Below are positions 35,644-46,147 of a stretch of 64,000 nucleotides of DNA, piece after piece; the first letter of the stretch is position 1, and each line of letters begins with the position of its first letter. A program made the translations under genes and the position numbers. Origin of the DNA: Pseudoneurospora amorphoporcata (lineage: Eukaryota; Ascomycota; Sordariomycetes; Sordariales; Sordariaceae); NCBI GenBank assembly GCA_033297205.1, contig MU859120.1, positions 62,001 through 126,000 of the forward strand. Reading direction: 5' to 3'. The notes beneath the pieces were generated by a model. The model was not told where the DNA came from, ran no database searches, and saw only the letters and a list, made by a program, of their open reading frames with translations.

Positions 35644-37669
35644 ATGTTTTGGTCGGGCACCCTCCTTAGTGCCACAGGGCCGTTGGCGAAAGCCTGGCTC
35701 TCGGCCAACCAAGAGCGCAAAGTCTCCAAGGTTCAGATTTTGCAGCACAACCTCCAAGACAGTGTCGATGCCATCATTGCCCCTAACGATGCACCGCTGG
35801 CCCTTCGGCTGAGCGGTCAGCTGCTTCTCGGTGTCGTGCGCATTTACAGCCGCAAAGCGAGGTACCTCCTCGATGACTGTAATGAGGCCTTGATGAAGAT
35901 CAAGATGGTAGGCCCAGTCTGTCTTGTTTGGGTTCCGCTCGCCTGCTAACTTGTCATAGGCCTTCCGATCTACCGGAAACCACGATATTCCTACCAACCT
36001 ACATGTTCAGAACAGCGAATCACTCATGCTTCCCGATCAGATCACGCCGTATGATAACCTCGATCTACTACCACCCCCGAGCGCCGACTACCTGGCGTCA
36101 CAGATTGAAGAGGTTACTGGCGCTCCTATCATGGCTCGCAAGGTGCAAGTCCGTGCCAGTCAGCGCGATATCAACCTTCAAGAGGACTTCAACAACAGCC
36201 AGTTCCTGAATAACACCATGGTCGACGAGGAAGAGCTTGCACTCGCCAACAACGATGATCTCGGCTTGGAGTTGGACTTCGGCATGGACATTGACGATAG
36301 GCCGAGCAGGTTTATGGACACAACGATTGAAATGGGCAGAGACGCGCCTGACGCTAGAGCTGTTGAGGACGACATTTTCAGCGAGTTGAGTGCTGGACTC
36401 GGCAAGCAGCGTGGGACTCGCGAGCCGTCACTAGGACTTGACTTGGACTACGGTGATGGCGTACGGATCCACGATGATGAAGGGGATATCCAAATGGGTG
36501 ATGACCTCCAGTTCAACGTTGCGGACCACTCCGAGATTCCCGAAGGCCTTTCTACCCCAGGTGCTCCGGATATGGCTCGTGCTCGCATTTCCGAGTCTCC
36601 CTTGTCGGATATCGATGACGAGTTTGCCAAGGAGGTTGAGATGGAGTACAGCCGCCACACCAACTCGGACATGTACGAACCTGGCGAGGACCCAACCGCC
36701 AGTACGGTAATCGCCCCCCAAAGGTCGAAGAAGAGAAAGCTTCTCCAGCCTGATGAACAGACCATGCTCTCGAACGCCCAGATCAAGGAGCAGCAGTCGA
36801 AGCGTGACAACATCCTCAAGCCGCAGGCTTTCGGTACTCAAGATCCCTACCTCATGGCTTTGCTCGACCTGCAAAAAACCGGAGCGTTTGTTAGCAACGT
36901 CCTCCTTGAAAACCGGAGTGACAGTTGGGCCGACGAACTCTCGGACATGTTGTCTCTTACCACTTTCCGGCCCTTCGACCTAAAGAGGAAACGGGACAGT
37001 GCGATTGCTGACATGGAGGTGGACGAAGAGGACGGCACGCGCAAGTCGCCTCGCCTCGAGCTTCCCGATGACGAATCTACGGTTGTCGGCCGCGCCGAGA
37101 GCATTAACGGCAATCAGAGTGAGACTGCCGAAGGCACGGAGATCGAGCTGGCCGCAAACGAAGACGGTGCTGCCTTCCACGACGACGACCAAGAGCGACC
37201 TGGTTCCAGGAACACCAACAGCCCCGTTCCCAACTTCGACGAGACCATTGCGCCCCTCGTGCACCCTGCGGACAGCGGCCCGGTTTCGATCGGCACCAAG
37301 CACGCCGTCCACATTCTGCGTGATATCTTTGGCGCTGAGGCCGCTAATAACGCCGACAAGCGCAAGAAGACCGCTGTTGTCTTCCAGGATCTCTTGCCCG
37401 AGGGCAGGACGACCAAGGCCGATGCCACCAAGATGTTCTTCGAGTGCTTGGTGCTTGCGACCAAGGACGCCATCAAGGTTGAGCAGAAGGAGGGCGCGCT
37501 TGGCGGCCATATTCGTATCCGCGGTAAGCGCGGCCTTTGGGGTGACTGGGCGGAGCGCGAGGCTGGTGGTGAGATGGCTCAGCAATCCCAGCAACAACAG
37601 CCCATCAACCCCGATGAGCCCCAGCCTTCCATCGAGACCTCTGCTCAGCCGATCGAGGCCTCGGCTTAA
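35644..37669 (+). CDS. RAD21: Cohesin kleisin subunit (Rad21/Scc1/Mcd1)
   Basis: Predicted 657-aa kleisin that closes the SMC1-SMC3 ring to hold sister chromatids together and takes part in DNA repair. Exons are 35644-35907 and 35960-37669; the junction KIKM-AFRSTGNH is conserved in the family. The N-terminal Rad21/Rec8 domain (MFWSGTLLSATGPLAKAWLSA, then LRLSGQLLLGVVRIYSRKARYLLDD) binds SMC3. The middle is acidic and disordered. It contains TIEMGR ending at about residue 215, matching the (S/D/T)xExGR separase consensus. The C-terminal winged helix (KADATKMFFECLVLATKDAIKVEQ) binds the SMC1 head. The N-terminal seven residues match mitotic Rad21 rather than meiotic Rec8, but that choice is by pattern only. 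Confidence 0.93.
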
Positions 37670-38871
37670 AGCCTGAATTTTTAGGTGTGGGGGTTTCAAA
37701 GGTTCATGGCGAGCTTTAAGGCTCATATCCTGTACAAAAACATCCATTGCCATGATTTAGCGGTTATGAATCACACTGTCAAGTCTAGTTGGTCGGTTTA
37801 GTCGGTTGGTCTTGAAGGAGGATGAAGAGGAGGAGAACGAAGAGGAAGGAGCACGGCGACTATTCTGTATTTCACTCAGTGTTTCCTGATGATGTCGTTT
37901 TTCTTTTATGTTTTGTTTCTCGGTGTTGATTTTTGTTTTGGCATATTATATTTCTCTTGTTGGTCGTTGTCTGTCGTCAACAGTGACCAAGTGGCGTTCG
38001 TGGCGCACTCCGGATGTTGTAAGACTGGAAAGATACCATTACTTCATCTTATCTGGTCCCTGCCTCCTGTTGGCTTCCCCTGTTTCTCGGTCGTGTTTGT
38101 ATTTTTGGTTATGTGTTCGGAAAGGAGGAAGCGAGAGCGTACGGTTCGGATGAATAGGCTGGCAGATGGAAAAGTTGGAAGGAACGAAGGTACGACGGTT
38201 TCATGCCCTGTATGGAAAGCGGAAGGGAGCCTCAAAAGAAATCATTATGACCATAAAACATCCGGGATAAAAGACCCGTTCCACGCTGCATCTATGCTGT
38301 GAACCCGTGGTCATTGGCGTCATTAAACCGTTGGGAGTAGGACATAGCTATGGATTGAATCGTCGAAGACACGTCAAGACCCGAAAAGAAAGACAAGCCC
38401 CCTGGAGACGTTGACGTCTGTCTCGTATCCCAGCATTAAACCCTCATTGATGTTGAACACCAATATCGGCAACTATATTTCCTTCTCATTGCCCCGTACA
38501 TTCAGGGGTGAGTAAACAATCCTTAGAGAAGTTCGCCACCTCGTTGACCGAGTTAGGTAGTAAGGAAAGAACCAAAATGGCCCAAGGACAATACGCTTAC
38601 GCTAGAGTGGAAAGAAAAGAAAAAGAAAAAAATATGCAACATCTTCCTCGAACAATGACATCCAACATTGAGAAGTCCCAAAAGTTCCCGAGCTCCTGAG
38701 TGCAGAGCGCATATCCATCATTTTATCGGTTCCATTACGTCTTCAAACCGTCCAATTCTTGCAAGCAACCAAAGGAATCAAAACCACAATTGTCACCCAC
38801 GCACACTCCATCTCCTCATATACCCAGTCATGAAGTCATGCCGCTCACCACCAATACAACAAAGTCGCCTC
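37670..38871. other. Convergent intergenic region RAD21 / DPP5
   Basis: 1.2 kb between two 3' ends. The first 300 bp after RAD21 are T-rich (for example TTTTTCTTTTATGTTTTG near 37898-37915). No gene is supported. Confidence 0.45.
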
Positions 38872-41803
38872 CTACATCGCCTTCTGCCTATTATCCTCCA
38901 CAACAACTATCTCCTTCGCTTCCTGGGTCTCCTTCTCCACTCCGGAGTACTTGTTGATCCAGCTGAGGACATGCTGATGCCAGACAAGACTATTCTCTGG
39001 TTTCAGAACCCACTTTTTTGGTAGTCCTTGGTTAGCATGAAATTCATGTCATTTGCGTTTGCGTTTATTGTCTCGTTGGGTTGAGAAGGTGGTTGTTTGG
39101 GGTGATAGAAAGTTGGAAAGTAGATGTGAGGGCAAAGCGCTTGCTTGTTTCACGGCTAGGCTCTACGGCTCTTTGAGCCCGGAGTGGGAAGGAGGAGGGG
39201 GTAGGGGGTAAGAAGGGAGGGGGGGCGTGGTTGATGTTCACTGCTGAGATTTTTGAGGGCCATCTCCTGGGATGGAATTCTAGCAGTGGCCGACTGCCAC
39301 GACACGGGAGTTCTGATTTAGTTGTCTGTCATAATGATTGCTGCTTACGTGGTTCTCATCAGGGAACATGACCAGTTTGCTGGGAATGCCCTTAGATTGG
39401 AGGATGTTGAAAGGCGCAAGACCTTCGGTTATGGGGAGACGGTAGTCGAGTTCGCTGTGGATGATCTGTTTCGGAGGAAGAAAGCATGGTCAGTTAGTGG
39501 GAGGGTTGCTGCAGTCAAAAGTTCTGGTATTTGTAGAAGTGTTTGGACTCACCAACTGTGGCGTGGCCCACTCGTTCACATGCTGAGCGGGATCCCACTT
39601 CTCGTATCCGGCGCGGTTATCGTAAATGGTTCCCTCGAAGTCGTGGATGGGGAAGAAGAGTTCCTCGCTGCCCCACTGGTTCAGGGTGCTGAAGACACCA
39701 TCGTGACAGACGAGCGCCTTGAACTTGCGTCCGAGCGGGTGGCCTTGGATCCAATCTGTTTTGAAGAAAGGGCATCAGTAACCGCCCGATGTCCTTTCAT
39801 CGCATCGCCAGAGCCCACTTACTGATCATATAACCGCCATAACTAGCACCCAACGCGACCGCCCTGTCCGTATCCACGTACGGCATGTTCTTCTCAATAT
39901 ACTCAAACGCCTTAACCAGATCCTCATACGGCCTGCCGCCCCACTGGCCCTTGATACCATTCTGCAGGGCCATGCCATAGCCTGTACTTCCTGTCGGGTT
40001 CGGGCTGACAACAACGTAGCCTTGTTCCGCAAATACGGCTGGGTTCCAGCGGTTGCTCCAGCCATCTTGCCAGGCACCCTGGGGTCCGCCGTGGATCAGG
40101 AAACAAAGAGGATACTTCTTCTTTTCGTCGAAGTTGGAGGGGCGGACTACGAGCGCGTGAACGTCGTAGTCACCAGCTCCCTTGAAGGTGATGTCTCCGA
40201 TGCTAGACCTCGACAAACCGAACGTCTTCCCTTGCTTAGAGTTAGACGAAACGATATCGGTGGTATTGGAAGAGGGATCGACAATGCTGTAGCAGCTGTT
40301 GTCAACCAGAGAGGTACTAGAGACCAGAAGCTTCGAGGACGAATCGGCCTCAGCAAGAAGTCTGATGTCGTTCACACTGCCGTCTGCGGTCTTGATAACC
40401 GTGGGAGTGTCCTTGGCATCAGCTGGGTTAGAAGGGACCTCCCAGAGGTGGACACGAGCACTCTTCTCGGCTGTCACGTAAAGCGACTTGTCATCGGCGC
40501 TCCAGAGAATCCCTTCGGGACGATAGTCCCACGCTCCTTCGTCGTCATCTGTTGCGAAGAATTCTTCAGTCTTGCTCAAATCACTGATGTCCGGTAGAAG
40601 CATCAGACGGGGTTTGTCAGATTCATATTGCTTGCTCTTCATCCGGGTAAACGCCACCTTGCAACCGCAGTGCGAAAAGACAGGGCTGTTGGTATAGCCT
40701 TCCAGGCCAGGTGTCAAAACAATCTTCGGGGATGGTGGCTGCTCCTCGGTGAAGGTATTGAGCGGAACATAGTAAAGATCGGTCTTGGTGTAAATGGCAG
40801 GGTTGAGCTCGGGGTCTTTGGCAACAAACACCAATCCCGTGGAACTGATGTCGAAATCACCAGTTCCTCCAAAGGGCGGTACTGGAGATTCAAGCTTCGA
40901 TCCCGCCAGGGCGTTGACGAGACTGCGGCCCGCTAGCGTAAAGCGACCGTTCTTCTTCTCCAACGCAGTGTACCAAAGGGAGTTCTTGTCTTCTCCTAGC
41001 CACTCGTCCCAATGGCGAACAAAGAGACTGGTATAGACCTTGGCGCTAGAATATGGCTTCTTCGCCGTCACAGGGTTGGACAGCTGTCCATCTGGAGTAG
41101 CGGAGGCGGAGCAGACGAAAGCGACGGTGCCGTTGGGGAGCTCTTTGATCTTGATGTTCGAGATACGAGCCTTGATCGTAGTGACCTCATATGCTCTAGA
41201 TGTTGTGTTTAGCAAAGTCTGGTCCTCTTCACTATCGAAGGGCAATCTTACTGAGATCCTGGGCGTGCAATCTTGTCGCTCAGGACGGTGGTGTTGCCCT
41301 TCTCACCACTCTTGAGGTACAAGAATTCGTCGTCGCCAATCCATGTCGGCTCGCTGGCGCTCAAGTCATCGACAAGAAGTGTTGACTGGCCAGATTCGAT
41401 ATCAAGAAGTCTGATCTGGGAAGTCTTCCTGTGTGTTTCGAACGAGTACGTGGTCACCTTTGTGGCGCCAAGGCTCTGGTCAGCGACAAGACTTACACCA
41501 CCCCCACCCAACATTTTTCGGATTCACGTGTGGTCCATAGCGCTGTCACGCGGTAACGGATCGGATCCCATCTTGTACATACTCAACCCGACTTACTGTG
41601 AATAGTGCCTTGGTCCCCTTGGCATTGGGAACAGCTGGCGAACGGCGGGCTGCCGACAGCAGCACCTCGGGGGTGAACTTGGTTGCTGTGAGGGTCATGT
41701 TTGATACTGCTATTGATGCATCCGCGCCAGGAAAGGCTGATATGAGGAGGATGCAAGAAAGCACCAAGTTCCAACCACGGTGAAGAAGTAGTAGCGACCA
41801 CAT
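38872..41803 (-). CDS. DPP5: Secreted dipeptidyl peptidase 5 (S9 serine peptidase)
   Basis: Predicted 748-aa secreted peptidase that removes dipeptides from the N-terminus of peptides outside the cell. Exons on the minus strand: 41803-41597, 41457-41252, 41195-39823, 39755-39553, 39465-39349, 39012-38872, in frame. Residues 1 to about 29 are a signal peptide (MWSLLLLHRGWNLVLSCIL, ending at GADA). A beta-propeller follows (repeats such as EPTWIGDDEFLYL and PVFSHCGCKVAFTR), then the alpha/beta-hydrolase domain. The triad is Ser589 in GASYGGYM, Asp670 in HSELDYRLP and His702 in DENHW. Intron 5 is 336 bp, long for this window, and carries a G-quadruplex-like tract. Upstream of the ATG the frame is open only through a TTG, so the ATG is the start. 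Confidence 0.92.
39197..39225 (+). other. G-quadruplex-like tract in DPP5 intron 5
   Basis: Four G runs of 5, 5, 3 and 7 are separated by TA, TAAGAA and A, which satisfies the canonical G4 pattern. It lies on the template strand of DPP5, inside its longest intron (39013-39348). Confidence 0.6.
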
Positions 41804-43653
41804 CCCCTCTTTCAAGTCTAGAGGTAGGCATCTGCTACTTTAAGGCATGCGACGATGTAGCTTCTGAGGGTTGCAAGCGGGCCTGCTTCCGTCGTGAGGG
41901 GTAGGTAGGTAGCTGTAGGCTAGCGTCCGTCGCTGCCAAGGCATCGAGGGGAAAGTTGTGACCCCACCCCATGGTGTAATCGACGGCGCTCGGTTTCCAC
42001 CCCGTCATGTACGTACGGTAACACATACCGGAGATGCTGTGCGCATTTGATCCATGCTGTAACGATTCTCGTCGAGAACTTCACCGGCCGGACGCTTGGT
42101 GATGTGTCTTCAAGGCAATCCTTCCGTGAGTTGGGTTGGCAGACATTTGAACGTTACCGGTGCGCTTGGCGCCCGGAAAGCCTGAAGTACACTACGAAAA
42201 AGTGAACGAGACCACCGAGAGATGGAACGCGACACAGCACAGGCCACCTCCAGTTACTGAACGGCAGGTTCATCGCAACTCCAGCGTGAAGCGCACCAAG
42301 GGGCACGCAGATACGGGCAGAAAAAGCACGTGTGCGAAGGCATCACGAATTGGGAAATCCGAGCTCGCAAATGACATCTTTTTGCGATGTGATGTTCAAG
42401 TTGACAGTTTCTTCTTCACGTTTCAGAGCCTAAGCCCCAAGATCGCAATGAAAAAAAGTTTGTGATGAAAGCGGGTCAGACTTCCATCGACACCCACCCC
42501 GCCAAAGCGCCCGAAGGCAAGACCTCTGGAAATCGGGGTACAGATCATCGCCACTCTCTATACAGTCGCCGTGAAGCAACCGCCACCTTTTCAGGAAGAG
42601 CGAGAGTAAATAAAGGACCTCACTGTTGGGCGCCGAGGATATTGATCATCAACCCCGGTGGGATCTGTGGCTCCTTTAGGGAACACAAAAGAGGACAAAT
42701 ACTATAGAAATGATTCTCCTGAAAAGCGCAGTGTGGTTAGCATCGTGTGTTGCGATGAGCGCATCTCCCAGAGAGGAGAGCGGATTCCCAATAGTAGGGG
42801 GGACTCACTGAAGTATTGTCGACATGAAGAAAAAAAAGAAAAAGAAAATCAGAACAGTGGGAGGGAGGACCATCTTTTATACCCTCCCAGAGGTGCTGCA
42901 CCCGGTCTGTGCGCACCTGCAAATTTTCATGGGCAATGCAGTTCTGTGTGGACCGTCCCGTGACCGCACACTTGACCAATAAGAGCAGAGATGCAGGCTC
43001 CATCCACACCCGCCCTGCAAACACCGTCCCGTCAGGACCGACAGCTCACGTCCTGGCACTGGCAGTAGGTTGGCAGGTGGTCGGGTACGTCGTTGTCACT
43101 GCACTCAGCTCAGCTCTCATCCAGATGGAAAGACATACTTCACGACCTCGCCCCAACAATATGAACATGATGGCAAATCAAAAGGTCATTATCTCAATTT
43201 AGTCAAACGGCTTCAAGAGCCTTCCTTGGAAACTTTGTTCACCGGGCGCAAAATGAGGAACACGAGAATTTTGGACATCATATTGCATCATGCTTGGGAA
43301 ACAGAAACAGCAGCAGACTGAGAGATGGTACTAGATGTGCGGTGCTCTCCCAATTCCAGCTCCTTGAAGTCGCTTCCTCAAGAGATTCACTGTCCAACAG
43401 CAGCAGGTAACAAAATAGCACGCTCCATTCGTAGGTTATCCTGATGCGCCGAAGAAATGCGCCGAAGAAAATTGACACAAAGCCCTTCCCAAAACGCCGC
43501 GCTCTGCTTAATCCATCTGTAATGACCCAAACCAAAACGCCATGTAATCCAATCCTTCTCCCTCTTGTGCACAAACGAGTAACACAAACGCAACAGAAAT
43601 ACAACCGCAACACGTCGCAAGCCCAATTCTTCTTCTTCTTCTTGACCACGGAT
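41804..43653. other. Intergenic region DPP5 to EAF6
   Basis: About 1.85 kb that holds the DPP5 promoter and the EAF6 3' flank. A GTAGGTAGGTAG run lies at 41901-41912. An A/G-rich tract near 42830-42850 stands out. No gene is supported. Confidence 0.45.
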
Positions 43654-44481
43654 TCACTTGCGAACAGCACCAAAGTTCGTCCTTGCCTTCTTCGTCTCTC
43701 GTGAGTCCGTCTCGCTATCTTCGACTCCCGCACCCGACGTCGTCGCTTTCTTCCTCTTGGAGTTGTTCGCCTTACCGGCCGTGGCCGATGTGGGCGTCGG
43801 CGCACTCGATGCGCCGTCCTTGTTGTTGAACGTTGTCGAGACCGGTGTCGGGGCGTGGGAAGCGGGGGCTGAAGAGGCTGGTGTTTGCAATTCTTGTTGC
43901 TGTGGTTTTTGCCAACTGGTTAGCTTGACGAAGTCCTCTTATGACGCTCAGTCTCCAAGTGGGGTTGAAGTGTGTTAAAGTGTGGTGCTGCATTACGGCA
44001 TGCTGCGAGCGAGAGGAAGACAGTGGTTTGGATGGTGGATGGGAAAGTGGCTGGGTATAGGGAGGGGGGAAGAAAATACAGAACGACGCACAGCCGCCGG
44101 ATTGTACGATATCGAGCTTCTCGAGAAGACACGATTCGCGTCTGTCAACCCCGTCTTCCGGCGCTGTGCTGCAACGTTGGCGGTGCCCTTGGTGTAGTTG
44201 TCGAAGCCCGTGATGATGTTGCCCGCTGGTGTATTTTCGAGGTACTCGGTTTCCTGTTGGTAGATTGATTCTTCTTGCGCAAGCTTTTTTTTGTTCTTTA
44301 ATCAGCAGGCATTTCGAAGATTGGTTCAGGTCGTTGGGGGTTACGGCAGCCGTACCAGACGTTTTTCCAAAAGCTTCTTCTTGTTCAGCAACTCCTTAAG
44401 ATGCTGTCGCTGCTTTTCGTAGTATGGGATGCCAGCTGCGCCGTCGGTCGTGCCCATTTTTGGACCCGAGTTATCCATCAT
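43654..44481 (-). CDS. EAF6: Chromatin modification-related protein EAF6
   Basis: Predicted 187-aa small subunit shared by the NuA4 and NuA3 histone acetyltransferase complexes. Exons on the minus strand: 44481-44356, 44283-44092, 43899-43654 (introns 72 and 192 bp). The first exon has the conserved GIPYYEKQRQHLKELLNKKK coiled-coil start. Exon 2 has IYQQETEYLENTPAGNIITG with FDNYTKG, the EAF6 core, then RRKTG and FSRSSISY. Exon 3 is a low-complexity Ser/Thr/Pro tail ending in a basic, acidic-interspersed motif with TKKARTNFGAVRK. Two adjacent ATGs (44481, 44478) could start it. The small exons make it easy to miss. Identity rests on the PYYEKQRQHLKEL and NII-GFDNY blocks, both typical of EAF6. 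Confidence 0.9.
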
Positions 44482-44810
44482 TGCAAGTTCGCCAACCCCA
44501 ATCCGGTCACGGGTCGCTTGTCGTCTGAGCGGGTTTGTGGTGAAGTTAGGGGAAATGTCGTAGTGTTGCGCGGTTCAGATGGTGTTGTAGCGCGTCGAGA
44601 CGCCCGCCGCTACGATAGTGGATAAGGTGCGGGTAGCTCTTTAAGGTACCTACCTCGGGCTCTAGGGTCATGCAGGTGATGATGGAGCTGCTGAGCCTTG
44701 GCACAATTGCACGGGCGCCAAGCGGAACACAAGCCGAGAGGACAGTACCTTCGTACTGTTTTGTTTACATTTGACTTCAAGTTACCAGCTGATGATACTA
44801 ATCTACAAAG
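44482..44810. other. EAF6 upstream region
   Basis: 330 bp between the EAF6 start and the FunK1 relic. It contains an AAGGTACCTACCT element near 44643. No gene is seen. A/T content rises toward the relic. Confidence 0.45.
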
Positions 44811-45806
44811 CTATTTCTGCGTTATAGGTATCTTTGGATCATTTCGGGCTTTCCTCAATAATCCTCCCCTTTTTAGCATATAATCCCTCGTCCTCCTTTT
44901 CCCACCTCCTACCGTCCGGAAATACTACTTCCTATAGTCTATTAACCATAGGTTTCAACGGCTGGTAGTATGGCGTAAAGTACTTTTCTACGAGTTTGAT
45001 AAAATCCCTTCATAAACCACTTGCCCCTTCTTCAAGCCTGCCAACGTTTTAGGGCTAATATAATTCCACTTATTAAATTCATTAACAACCCTACTCTCGT
45101 TTGGCCTGTCGTAGTGGACGCAAATCCAGAATAGGACCCAAAAAAATGATTCGAGATCGTGCATAAAAGAATATTGTTCGCCCAGAAGGACCCCAATTGC
45201 TATAAACGCCCTTGTGCCAGTCATGCCCTTTGCTCCGGAGGCACTTTCTCGTTCCTTTCTAATAGTAAGGTCTAGGTCGATTAAGAACGAAGGCCAGGAA
45301 AGGTTGTTAACGTCCTTATTGATTATAAGGTTGTTAATGATGTTTCTATGAAGGAGGCTGGCCTTTGTCCATAAAGACTCATGTCCGTCAATGCAGCCTG
45401 TCAACGCAACAAGTAGGGCCGCTCGGGAGCTTGCTTTATAGATGGGTTGTCCATGATAGCGAAAAATGACTCGCTGATGTACCCGATTCGGCAGCGAATC
45501 ACTGGTCGGAGATACCGTACAGGATCACTTGCTGGAGGGTAAAGCAGCGTCGGCTTGGCTAGATGACCGTTTCTTGCCAGCCATGCTAGTATTGCGGCCT
45601 TTCCGCGAGGTACTGGCCGTAACCGTCGCGGTCGGCGGCGTCGAGCGTTCCAAGCTGTATTTCTTCGCCGTACTAACATATATTCCTCCCCGGACGTTAC
45701 TTCGGACATCGTCATCGGTTCCGCGCACCTGGACCGTCTCGTGGTGAAAGTATCGAGCTACGTTCACTACCCCTTTATCGGTCGCGTCGGCATCTTACGG
45801 GACTCA
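44811..45806 (-). pseudogene. FunK1-type fungal protein kinase, degenerate
   Basis: Clear remains of a fungal-specific kinase (FunK1) that no longer makes a full protein. From the upstream end, stops occur in frame at 45804-45806 and 45795-45797. Then comes the VVNVARYFHHETVQVRGTDDD block, a further TGA (45525-45527) and LPNRVHQRVI. The kinase core follows: GQPIYKASSRAALL, GCIDGHESL, PSFLIDLDL and HDLESFFWVLFWICVHYD. A one-base loss near 45006 shifts the frame away from the conserved tail, which continues as YFTPYYQPL, another stop (44932-44934) and FPDGRRWEKEDEGLYA, with one more shift before the end near 44811. The catalytic HRD reads HRN (45342-45350). Several changes (Asp to Asn, Met to Ile, Glu to Lys, CAG to TAG) are G-to-A or C-to-T. 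FunK1 genes are often multicopy, so RIP is a likely cause. Confidence 0.85.
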
Positions 45807-46147
45807 TGCATGACGTTCTCGGTCAGCCCTTTGTCTTACGTTCTGGAACTCCGCGCTTCTCAGGACAAGCCGACACCACTCCGCATCCTTCTGCGAGACC
45901 GCCGTGGGATTCCGTTCCAACGCTCTCGTAATCCGCCACCACCGCTGCATAGCTTCCACGCTCATGCAAGGAGGCTCACCAGGCTCAGCGTTGGGCTCCC
46001 TGAACGACTCTCCCGGGCCAAATCCCTCTCGAAGACAGGGTCAAGAGGGGGACCGCTGGGTCGGAAGTCAGCCGAGGTACCGTCTTCCGGTTCGTCGTCC
46101 CATTCCGAGTCGATCTCTTGGCACATGGCGTCCATTTCTTGATCGTA
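45807..46147 (-). pseudogene. Possible broken C-terminal extension of the DUF6604 protein
   Basis: Directly after the DUF6604 stop codon the same frame stays open for about 42 codons with a similar acidic style (YDQEMDAMCQEIDSEWDDEPEDG). With one frame change near 46019 it goes on through MSVEAMQRWWRITRALERN and DAEWCRLVLRSAEFQNVRQR to the stop at 45804. Codon character stays protein-like. It may be the lost tail of the DUF6604 gene, a last exon I could not splice, or the front end of a fusion with the FunK1 relic, whose frame it shares. No family could be named. Confidence 0.5.

Noticed and set aside
36980..37753. Long open frame of 257 codons opposite RAD21
   Set aside because: It mirrors the C-rich third codon positions of RAD21 and resembles no family; RAD21 on the other strand is certain.
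45741..46142. 133-codon plus-strand frame opposite the DUF6604 tail
   Set aside because: The minus strand shows FunK1 and DUF6604-type coding; the plus frame is a shadow.
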